Assembly (NCBI GenBank): GCA_026391805.1
Contig: JAPLDJ010000006.1
Coordinates: forward strand, 1 to 64,000
Origin: Bacteroidota bacterium
GTDB lineage: Bacteria > Bacteroidota > Bacteroidia > Bacteroidales > FEN-979
Direction: 5' to 3'
Length of the DNA stretch: 64,000 nt
Under the pieces are notes generated by a model, which worked only from the letters and a program-made list of their open reading frames with translations, had not been told where the DNA came from and did not search any database. The position numbers were made by a program, and so were the translations under genes. Positions 50,317 to 57,837 of this stretch are shown here, piece after piece; the stretch's first letter is position 1, and each line of letters opens with the position of its first letter.

Positions 50317-51241
50317 AGTACAAATACGTTCCGTAAATATCTCTGAGAAGAAAGGAACCATCAAGCATCCTGTCGATTCAATCAGGCTGACGGAAACAGG
50401 TGTTGAATGCGATGCACATTCCGGCGCCTGGAACAGGCAGGTCAGCCTGCTCGGGATGGAAAGCATCCGGAAATTTGAACAGGAAGCCGGGCGGAAGGTC
50501 CTTCCCGGGGAGTTTGCAGAGAACATCACCACGGAGGGAATTGAACTCTGGAAACTTCGTCCACTCGACCGGTTTACCTGCGGGAACGTCGAACTCGAAG
50601 TCACCCAGATCGGGAAGGAGTGTCACGGGACATCCTGTGCCATCTTTAAAGAGGTCGGCAATTGCGTAATGCCGAAAGAAGGCATTTTCTGCAGGGTGGT
50701 CACGCCAGGTATCATCAAACCAGGAGATGAACTGGCCTATCATCCGAAAGTTTTTTCCATCCGGGTCATCACACTCAGCGACCGCGCCAGCCGCGGCGAA
50801 TACGAAGACAAAAGCGGCCCGCGGATCATCGAGCTTCTTGAACACTATTTTTCCATTCTCCATCTTCCATCCTCCATCCTTCATTCCCTGATACCCGACG
50901 ATCCTGAGAAGCTTCGCACCCTCCTTGACCAGGCCAGGAGCGAAAAGACCGACCTTGTCATTACAACCGGTGGCACCGGGATCGGTCCGAAAGACTTTAC
51001 CCCGGATGTCGTAAAACCTTATCTTGACAAGGATATCCCGGGGATCATGGAGATGATCCGCATGAAATACGGGGCGCAGAAACCCCAGGCACTGGTTAGC
51101 CGCAGCATTGCAGGTGTCATGCAGCAAACGCTTGTTTTTACCCTGCCGGGAAGCGTGAAAGCGGTAAACGAATACATGGCCGAAATCACCCCGACCCTTC
51201 TTCACCTCATTTCGATGCTTCACGGGCTTGATGCACATTAA
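50306..51241 (+). CDS. MOSC-MogA/MoaB fusion protein
   Basis: 311 aa. Residues ~1-148 form a MOSC domain ('RKVLPGEFAENITTEGIEL', 'GKECHGTSCAIFKEVGNCVM' with conserved Cys). Residues ~150-311 form a MogA/MoaB domain ('VITLSDRASRGEYEDKSGPR', 'LVITTGGTGIGPKDFTPDVV', 'FTLPGSVKAVNEYM') that adenylates pyranopterin before metal insertion by MoeA. MOSC domains handle sulfur or carry the cofactor. In the Mog domain, 'FSILHLPSSILHS' before 'LIPDDPEKL' is encoded by a 7-bp repeat array (50851-50885). Last gene of the cofactor operon. Confidence 0.9.
   Translation: MSDKVQIRSVNISEKKGTIKHPVDSIRLTETGVECDAHSGAWNRQVSLLGMESIRKFEQEAGRKVLPGEFAENITTEGIELWKLRPLDRFTCGNVELEVTQIGKECHGTSCAIFKEVGNCVMPKEGIFCRVVTPGIIKPGDELAYHPKVFSIRVITLSDRASRGEYEDKSGPRIIELLEHYFSILHLPSSILHSLIPDDPEKLRTLLDQARSEKTDLVITTGGTGIGPKDFTPDVVKPYLDKDIPGIMEMIRMKYGAQKPQALVSRSIAGVMQQTLVFTLPGSVKAVNEYMAEITPTLLHLISMLHGLDAH
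50851..50885 (+). repeat. In-frame heptanucleotide array in the Mog domain
   Basis: Five units, TTCCATT CTCCATC TTCCATC CTCCATC CTTCATT, are read as part of the Mog domain. The complement GATGGAG/GATGGAA is the unit of the intergenic array at 47681-47715. Confidence 0.85.
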
Positions 51242-51353
51242 TAACCGGAGCATGTTTATAATCAGGTGAAAGAGAAGGTCAGAAGGGATTATATTCACAT
51301 TATATTTATCCCGGAATGACTGAACAGTTGAATCTCTTCCTTATTTTAAAAGT

Positions 51354-54300
51354 ATGGAACAAATATTATTTGCCCTGCTCCGACATGTAAACAGGTCCGG
51401 AATTTTATTCCTTTCGTTGATTCTATCGCTTGGAACTGCAAAAGCACAGGACAGTCTCGATCTTGTAAAGATATCGGGAGCAACAAATGTTGATGCCCTG
51501 AAAAACTATTCGATTTTCCTGAAGAATAATGCGGAATTAAAAAAGAGTCAAGCCTATGAAGCAGCCCTTCAGAAGGGCTGGATGACAACAAAAACAGGGG
51601 AAGACGGAAGTGGTGTCGGGCTGAAGGAGCTGGATAAAACAGGGAAACCGGTCTATCTTTATACGGGGAACCTGAATTCGGCAAAGACCGTCTCCTCCAA
51701 TAAAGTATGGACGGGAGGAGGGCTTGGTTTCAACCTCACAGGTGCCGGGATCACCCTCAGGGAATGGGATCAGAGCCAGGTACGGACCACACATCAGGAA
51801 CTTACCGGGAGGGTTGTAATCGGCGACGCGTCTGTCGGTTTATCAGCCCATTCGACGCATGTTGCAGGGACAATGATCGCAACAGGGATCGACGCGAATG
51901 CGCACGGGATGTCAAAACTGGCCAATCTGCGCGATTTCGACTGGGATTTTGATTATGTCGAGATGGCATCTGAAGCTGCTGCAGGGATGCTGCTGTCAAA
52001 CCATTCGTATGTCTATGTCACCGGCTGGTATAACGCCGGCTCATGGTACTGGTACGGCGATACGATCATCAGCCGCTACGAAGATTCTTATTTTGGATTT
52101 TATGGCGACGATGCCAGGATCGTCGACTCGATTGCCTTCAATGCACCTTATTACCTGGTCTGCCGGGCCGCCGGAAACGACCGTGGTGAAGGACCTGCGA
52201 CCCAGCCTGTAACACATTATGTATGGAACGGTACCACGTGGATCACTGCAAGCACCATCCGGAATAATGACGGAATGCCTTCCGGATACGGTTGCATAAC
52301 GAACGGTTTTGGTACTTGCAAGAATACCATGACTGTCGGAGCAGTCAGCGCCATCCCTGCCGGATACAGTTCGCCCGGTGATGTGGTCCATGCAGGTTTC
52401 AGTTGTACGGGACCCACGGATGACGGCCGTATCAAACCCGATCTGGTGGCCGATGGAGTAGGCCTCTATTCCACTTACTCTTCCGCGAACAACGCCTATG
52501 CTTCTATGACCGGAACTTCGATGGCTACCCCGAGTTGTGCAGGGGCCCTATGCCTCCTCCAGGAGCATTATCACAACCTTCACGGGATTTATATGCGTTC
52601 GGCAACACTGAAAGGCCTGGCCATTCATACAGCCGATGAGGCAGGAAGTTATCCCGGACCCGATTACAAATTCGGCTGGGGATTGCTGAATTCCGCCAAG
52701 GCGGCCACATTGCTGAGCAATACAACGACAGCTAAAGTCAAGGAACTCACGCTGACCAACGGAACAACCTATACGCTAAACCCCAAGACAAACGGAACCG
52801 AAGCACTGCGTGCAACCATCTGCTGGACCGACCCGCCCGGTACGCCTCCACCGCCCTCCCTGAATCCTCCGAACATCATGCTCGTTAACGACCTCGATCT
52901 GCGCATCGACGGCCAGGCCTATAAACCCTGGATCCTTGATCCGGCAAATCCTACAAATGACGCCACCACCGGTGACAATATCCGCGATAACACAGAGCAG
53001 GTTTACATCGCATCCATTACTGCCGGGTGCCATACACTAACAGTTACCCATAAAGGGATCCTCACCGGCGGATCGCAGGCCTTTTCACTAATTGTTTCCG
53101 GTATAACAGTATATCCTGACTTCGTCGCAGGTCCCGCCAGCGGAAACCAGGCCATCTGTGCCAGTGCAACTCCCGCTTTGCTGAGCGCCACTCCGCCAAC
53201 CGGCGGAAACCCGCCATATACGTACCAGTGGCAGAATTCAACCGACAGCATCAATTTTACCAACATCCCCGGTGCAAACGGACTTACCTACCAGCCTGGA
53301 CCGCTTACCGTAAAAACCTTTTACCGCCAGGTTCAGTCGGCCGCCGGAAGCTGCGACAATTCAAATACCAATATCCTCAGGATCGTGGTTAACCCGGTTC
53401 CTGTTCCTGCAATAACAGGAAACACAAACCTCTGTGTAAATACTGGATTCTATACCTACACGACAGAACCCGGCATGACAAACTATTCCTGGTCTGCCAC
53501 TCCTGGGGGAAGTATTGCCGCAGGTTTGGGAACGAATGTCATCCAGGTTACATGGAATGCCTCAGGCGCCCAATCGGTAAGTGTGAATTATTTCAACACG
53601 TTCGGATGCCCGGCGCAATCAGCTACCGTTCTTCCTGTACAGGTTAATACTGTTCCTCCTGCAGCAGGAAACATCACGGGAATTCCTATTGTTTGCCAGG
53701 GCGACAGCGGATTGATTTATTCGTTAACGCCCGTCGCGAATGCTACCGCTTATATCTGGACTTTACCTACAGGCGCAGAGATCGTCTCAGGAAATCTTAC
53801 AAATTCCATCACGGTGAAATACAGTGGAACCGCTTTATCCGGGAATTACACGGTTGCAGCTAATAATATTTGCGGAAATGGTACTTCATCTCCACCCTAT
53901 CCGGTCACGGTCAACCCCACTCCTCCTGCCCCGGTGATCGCGCAGCAGGGCGACACCCTTGGTTCGGATGCCCCGGCCGGGAACCAGTGGTATGGACCAG
54001 GCGGCCTTGTGTCGGGAGCTACAGGTCAAAATTACACACCAGGTCAAAACGGTAATTATTATGATATCGTGACGCTGAACGGATGCAGTTCCGATCCATC
54101 AAATACCATTAATTTCATTCTTACCGGAACCGGGAATTCCGCAGGAACAATCCCCCGCATTTTTCCGAATCCTGCAGGGAATACGCTTCATGTTGAACTC
54201 TTCCTTGAACATTCTTCAGGTATATCTCTGAATCTGATGAATATTACAGGTTCTGCCGTAAAAACGATTGATTATGGCATTCACGCCCGCGGACCTGTAA

Positions 54301-54401
54301 AATTGATCCTCGATTGCACCGACCTGAAGGGAGGCATCTATTTCCTCAAGGTGACGACCGAAAGCGGTTCCTTTGTTCATAAAATCATTCTTGAAAAATA
54401 G
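51354..54401 (+). CDS. T9SS-exported subtilisin-like (S8) protease
   Basis: 1015 aa. After a signal peptide and a short prosegment, the S8 domain shows the triad: Asp139 ('LREWDQSQV'), His169 ('HSTHVAGT') and Ser389 ('GTSMATPSCAG'). A jelly-roll-type domain (~465-585, 'ATICWTDPPG...LVNDLDLRI') follows, then PKD/Ig-like domains (~590-925). A type A T9SS C-terminal sorting domain closes it ('RIFPNPAGNTLHVELFLE', 'LKGGIYFLKVTTESG'). It is expected to cross the outer membrane through SprA/PorV and be cut and anchored by PorU. It stands alone with its own upstream region; the 112-bp gap before it shows only weak TATATTTA-type boxes. Confidence 0.93.
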   Translation: MEQILFALLRHVNRSGILFLSLILSLGTAKAQDSLDLVKISGATNVDALKNYSIFLKNNAELKKSQAYEAALQKGWMTTKTGEDGSGVGLKELDKTGKPVYLYTGNLNSAKTVSSNKVWTGGGLGFNLTGAGITLREWDQSQVRTTHQELTGRVVIGDASVGLSAHSTHVAGTMIATGIDANAHGMSKLANLRDFDWDFDYVEMASEAAAGMLLSNHSYVYVTGWYNAGSWYWYGDTIISRYEDSYFGFYGDDARIVDSIAFNAPYYLVCRAAGNDRGEGPATQPVTHYVWNGTTWITASTIRNNDGMPSGYGCITNGFGTCKNTMTVGAVSAIPAGYSSPGDVVHAGFSCTGPTDDGRIKPDLVADGVGLYSTYSSANNAYASMTGTSMATPSCAGALCLLQEHYHNLHGIYMRSATLKGLAIHTADEAGSYPGPDYKFGWGLLNSAKAATLLSNTTTAKVKELTLTNGTTYTLNPKTNGTEALRATICWTDPPGTPPPPSLNPPNIMLVNDLDLRIDGQAYKPWILDPANPTNDATTGDNIRDNTEQVYIASITAGCHTLTVTHKGILTGGSQAFSLIVSGITVYPDFVAGPASGNQAICASATPALLSATPPTGGNPPYTYQWQNSTDSINFTNIPGANGLTYQPGPLTVKTFYRQVQSAAGSCDNSNTNILRIVVNPVPVPAITGNTNLCVNTGFYTYTTEPGMTNYSWSATPGGSIAAGLGTNVIQVTWNASGAQSVSVNYFNTFGCPAQSATVLPVQVNTVPPAAGNITGIPIVCQGDSGLIYSLTPVANATAYIWTLPTGAEIVSGNLTNSITVKYSGTALSGNYTVAANNICGNGTSSPPYPVTVNPTPPAPVIAQQGDTLGSDAPAGNQWYGPGGLVSGATGQNYTPGQNGNYYDIVTLNGCSSDPSNTINFILTGTGNSAGTIPRIFPNPAGNTLHVELFLEHSSGISLNLMNITGSAVKTIDYGIHARGPVKLILDCTDLKGGIYFLKVTTESGSFVHKIILEK

Positions 54402-54410
54402 ATCAAATCA

Positions 54411-54590
54411 GGTCCCAGGTCCCAAGTGCCAAATCCCAAGTGTCAAGTCCCAAACGCCAAATTCAGGTCCCAAATCTCAAGTGCCAAGTGCCAAATTCCA
54501 AATCTCAAGTGCCAAACGCCAAATGATTTGGGATTTGGAATTTGGCACTTGACACTTGACACTTGGCACTTGGCCCTTGAGATTCCCTAA
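54411..54590. repeat. Palindromic heptanucleotide array, left of the S23-family gene
   Basis: About 16 CAAGTGC/CAAATCC/CAGGTCC-type 7-mers run up to ~54520 and are followed by their complement in the same 7-bp rhythm (TTTGGGA, TTTGGCA, CTTGACA). The whole block can fold into one long hairpin. A like array lies right of the gene (55034-55190). Confidence 0.85.
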
Positions 54591-54600
54591 AAAAACGTAT

Positions 54601-54641
54601 TACCTTTTTCATTTATTCCGATTAATGGTAAAAGAACCATT
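54601..54641 (+). promoter_or_regulatory. Promoter-like box and inverted repeat at the S23-family start
   Basis: TACCTTTT (54601-54608) is one base from TAnnTTTG. AATGGT (54624-54629) and ACCATT (54636-54641) form an inverted repeat that touches the ATG and could mask it in a hairpin or serve as an operator. Confidence 0.4.
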
Positions 54642-55022
54642 ATGGATAAAAATGGAAATACTCATTTCAATGAACAACTTCGAGAGAGGACCCGTATGTT
54701 TGCACTTCGCATTCGCAAAGTTATCATGTCGATTAATGTAAACCCGCTTGATAAGCCCAATCTTCTTCAGCTCATCAGGAGTTCTTCATCAATTGCCGCA
54801 AATTATAGTTCAGCAACCTGCGCACGATCGGATCAGGAATTTTTTGCAAAGATTTGTATCGTCCTTGAAGAAGCGGATGAAGCCAAATTCTGGTTGGGAT
54901 ATCTCCTGGATGCGGGAGTTCTAAAGGCGCCTGATATCAAGCCTTTATGCACAGAAGCCGATGAACTTGTGAGGATCTTTTCATCGATAAAGATGAAGAT
55001 GAAGGTAAAGTTGGGGAAGTGA
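54642..55022 (+). CDS. Four-helix-bundle protein (23S rRNA IVS / S23 family)
   Basis: 126 aa of the family first found as ORFs in 23S rRNA intervening sequences: 'NEQLRERTRMFALRIRKVI', 'LLQLIRSSSSIAANYSSATC', 'DQEFFAKICIVLEEADEAKF', 'WLGYLLDAGVL'. The fold is a helix bundle that forms a pentamer; its function is unknown, possibly nucleic-acid binding through its basic surface. The gene stands alone between two palindromic 7-bp repeat arrays, which is reminiscent of an IVS whose ORF lies inside a stem, though no rRNA is near. Confidence 0.88.
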   Translation: MDKNGNTHFNEQLRERTRMFALRIRKVIMSINVNPLDKPNLLQLIRSSSSIAANYSSATCARSDQEFFAKICIVLEEADEAKFWLGYLLDAGVLKAPDIKPLCTEADELVRIFSSIKMKMKVKLGK

Positions 55023-55033
55023 TGATATGGGTG

Positions 55034-55190
55034 TCTTAAGTCCCAAATGCCAAATGCCAAATGCCAAATGCCAAATTCAGGTCCCAGATCCCAGGTCCCA
55101 AGTGCCAAAGGCCAAACTATTTGGGATTTGGGATTTGAGATTTGAGATTTGAGATTTGAGACCTGGGATTTGGGATCCGGGAATCTTCTA
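55034..55190. repeat. Palindromic heptanucleotide array, right of the S23-family gene
   Basis: CAAATGC x4, then CAGGTCC/CAGATCC/CAAGTGC units to ~55113, a short loop, then TTTGGGA x2, TTTGAGA x4, CCTGGGA, TTTGGGA to 55187. One long hairpin is possible. The remaining bases to 55320 hold only the dpp7 upstream region. Confidence 0.85.
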
Positions 55191-55320
55191 TTCCTCCCAA
55201 TTTGCCGTGCAAACTTCCGGTGATACCGATTTTTTTAGGATTCTGTAACTTTCCCTCCTAACTTCGTCTAACGATCAATTAATTTCCCGGGAAATCCCGG
55301 GGTTTAAAAACGGAGGAACT

Positions 55321-57468
55321 ATGAAAAAAATTATTGCAGGTTTTCTTTTATCATTTATTTTCATTTTACACACCCATGGACAGGAAGGGATGTGGCTGCT
55401 GTCGCAGCTTCCCCAGTTGGACCTTGCAAAAAAGGGAATGAAGATCGGGATCAACGACATTTACAGCAAAAACCAGCCTGCATTGTGCCAGGCCGTGCTG
55501 CAACTGGGCGGAGGCTCGGCATCGTTTGTCTCGTCAGAAGGTCTTATCGTCACCAACCATCATGTCGCATTTACGGCGCTGCAAAGGGCTTCCAGTGTCA
55601 GCAGTGATTATCTGACAAAGGGATTCCTGGCGACCAAAAAGTCGGAAGAAATCAAAGCGCCCGGGTACCAGGCTCAACTGATGACAGAAATGAAAGATGT
55701 CACGGATGAAGTGACAGAAGCGGGCAAAGGAATCAGCGATCCGCTGGAGAGGGATAAAAAGATCAATGCAAAGATCGCACAGATGACCGATGCAATCGAA
55801 AAAGACAAAGTGGATGTCAGGGCAACCGTTTCCGAGATGTACAACGGAAAGCAGTATGTTCTTTATGTCTATAAAATTTTCAAGGATATTCGGATCGTCT
55901 ATTCACCGCCTCTTTCCATTGGGAATTACGGTGGAGAGACGGACAACTGGATGTGGCCCAGGCATACCGGCGATTTCTCGTTCATGCGGGCCTATGTTGC
56001 CCCCGATGGAACCGGGAAGGAATACAGCGCAGAGAATGTTCCTTATAAGCCGAAGGTCTGGCTCAAGGTTGCAAAGGATAACCTGAAAGATGGCGATCTG
56101 ACCTTCATTGTCGGGTACCCCGGATTTACCACACGGTACCGTTCATCGACTTCGGTCCACTGGAACCAGGAATACAATTATCCATTTGCTGTAAAGAATT
56201 TCAAGGAGATCATCGCCCTGTCGGATGAGATCACCAAAAATGATCCTGCAGGAAAATTAAAGGAAGCCAGCCTGATAAAAGGGCTTGCGAATGTCATGAA
56301 GAATTATGAAGGAAAACTGGAAGGCATGAAAAAGACAAATTTCCTGCAGAAGAAACTAGATTTTGAAAAGGACTTTCAGAAATGGGCCAACAGCGACCCC
56401 GAACGTAAAGCAAAATACGCTGATATTCTTGCAAAAGAGAAGGCAGAATATACTGTGCTGGAAAAGACCAGGGAACGCGACAATGCATTCAGCATTTTCC
56501 AGGGACTTGCAGGAACACCTTTGAGTATTGCAGGGCAGATCCTCTATCTTGCACAGCAATCGGAAAAGCCGGAGAGCGAGCGCGACCCGGGATTTAATGA
56601 CAGGACGATCGATGAGACGATTGATCAGCTTCAGTACGCTTATGAAAACTATTATGAACCGGTCGACAAGGCATTGATGGTGCGTGCGCTGAAAATGGCC
56701 CATGCACTTCCGCCCGACCAGCGTATCACCGGGCTTGAATATGTATTCGCTGACAAATCCAAAACCATTGAGCAGTTTGTCGACGAAGCATTTAAAACCT
56801 CGAAAATGAATGACGTGGCGTATGTCAAAACTTTGTTCCGCAAGTCTGTCAAGGATCTTGAAGCGCTGAACGACCCGTTCATGAAAATGACAATCAGCAT
56901 TGATCCGATGGCCATCGAAATCCAGAAGACCAACCGGAAATTCGGGGCAAATGTAACAGCCCTCAGAAAAGTTTACCTCGAAGCAATCTTTGCATGGAAA
57001 GGAACCGGAATGTATCCTGACGCGAACAGCACGATAAGGTTTACATCAGGCAATGTCAAAGGATATAAGCCAAGGAATGCAGTCTGGTACTATCCGTTAA
57101 CCACGCTCCAGGGAGTGGTGGAAAAGAATACAGGAGAAGAACCTTTCGACGCTCCGCAGGGTTTGGTTGATTTATACCAGAAAAAGGATTTTGGAAGATG
57201 GTCGGATCCTATTCTGAAAGATGTGCCTGTTGCTTTTCTGAGTCAGTGTGACATTACGGGAGGCAACAGCGGAAGCCCGGTGATGAATGCCAATGGTGAG
57301 CTGGTCGGCGTTGTCTTTGACGGAAATTACGAAGCCATGATCAGCGACTGGCAGTACGATTATAACCTACAGCGGGCGATCTCGGTTGATATCAGGTATG
57401 TTTTGTATGTGACGGAGAAGTTCGGCAATGCAGGATTTATCCTGGATGAGATGAATGTTCCGCACTAA
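55321..57468 (+). CDS. S46 family dipeptidyl-peptidase, DPP7-like
   Basis: 715 aa with a signal peptide ending 'HTHGQEGMWL'. The chymotrypsin-fold halves carry His81 ('LIVTNHHVAFTALQ'), Asp in 'GGETDNWMWPRHTGDFSFMR' and Ser650 ('TGGNSGSPVMNANGEL'), with the S46 helical domain between them. Position Ser+18 (Gly668, in 'FDGNYEAM') is Gly, as in DPP7 (prefers hydrophobic P1), while DPP11 has Arg there. It releases dipeptides from peptides in the periplasm, feeding peptide catabolism. GGAGG 5 bp before the ATG is a real Shine-Dalgarno site, rare in this window. Confidence 0.92.
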   Translation: MKKIIAGFLLSFIFILHTHGQEGMWLLSQLPQLDLAKKGMKIGINDIYSKNQPALCQAVLQLGGGSASFVSSEGLIVTNHHVAFTALQRASSVSSDYLTKGFLATKKSEEIKAPGYQAQLMTEMKDVTDEVTEAGKGISDPLERDKKINAKIAQMTDAIEKDKVDVRATVSEMYNGKQYVLYVYKIFKDIRIVYSPPLSIGNYGGETDNWMWPRHTGDFSFMRAYVAPDGTGKEYSAENVPYKPKVWLKVAKDNLKDGDLTFIVGYPGFTTRYRSSTSVHWNQEYNYPFAVKNFKEIIALSDEITKNDPAGKLKEASLIKGLANVMKNYEGKLEGMKKTNFLQKKLDFEKDFQKWANSDPERKAKYADILAKEKAEYTVLEKTRERDNAFSIFQGLAGTPLSIAGQILYLAQQSEKPESERDPGFNDRTIDETIDQLQYAYENYYEPVDKALMVRALKMAHALPPDQRITGLEYVFADKSKTIEQFVDEAFKTSKMNDVAYVKTLFRKSVKDLEALNDPFMKMTISIDPMAIEIQKTNRKFGANVTALRKVYLEAIFAWKGTGMYPDANSTIRFTSGNVKGYKPRNAVWYYPLTTLQGVVEKNTGEEPFDAPQGLVDLYQKKDFGRWSDPILKDVPVAFLSQCDITGGNSGSPVMNANGELVGVVFDGNYEAMISDWQYDYNLQRAISVDIRYVLYVTEKFGNAGFILDEMNVPH

Positions 57469-57512
57469 ACATCAGTACGGGAAGTACCAGGTAAAATGGC
57501 CAAGACTTAAAC

Positions 57513-57564
57513 GTGAAGTGCGAAGTGTGAAGTCTGAATTATCTCACATTTCGCACTTCGCATT
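57513..57564. repeat. Inverted pair of GTGAAGT heptamers
   Basis: GTGAAGT GCGAAGT GTGAAGT CTGAATT (57513-57540) face TCACATT TCGCACT TCGCATT (57544-57564), a near-perfect hairpin 9 bp from the tRNA-Leu 3' end. Confidence 0.8.
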
Positions 57565-57572
57565 TGAAAGGG

Positions 57573-57657
57573 TACCCGGGGCGGGACTTGAACCCGCACG
57601 CTCGCGATGAGCACAGGATTTTAAGTCCTGCGTGTCTACCAATTCCACCACCCGGGC
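57573..57657 (-). tRNA. tRNA-Leu (UAA)
   Basis: An 85-nt class II tRNA: acceptor GCCCGGG/CCCGGGT, D-loop 'TGGTAGAC', anticodon loop with TAA ('GGACTTAAAATCC'), a long variable arm (TGCTCATCGCGAGCG) and T-loop GTTCAAGTC. The CCA end is not fully encoded. Confidence 0.95.
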
Positions 57658-57674
57658 GAAAGGCGTGTGTGTTA

Positions 57675-57700
57675 GAAAAAAAACCCTCTTCAGAGGGTTT
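57675..57700 (-). terminator. Terminator between tRNA-Gly and tRNA-Leu
   Basis: On the minus strand AAACCCTC/GAGGGTTT forms an 8-bp stem with a 4-nt loop, followed by a T-run. It would end the tRNA-Gly transcript before tRNA-Leu. Confidence 0.75.
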
Positions 57701-57709
57701 CATGTTTTG

Positions 57710-57782
<73 letters not shown>

Positions 57783-57837
57783 ATCTGGTTTTGGGAGTGC
57801 AAATTTATTAAATTTTTTAATCTCCAAGTATTTTTTT

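Noticed and set aside
50378-51298. 306-aa minus-strand frame opposite the MOSC-Mog gene
   Set aside because: It is fully antisense to a clear MOSC-Mog fusion and encodes no recognisable motif.
54411-54590. Heptamer arrays as a CRISPR or transposon end
   Set aside because: Period of 7 bp without spacers, no transposase and no target-site duplication.
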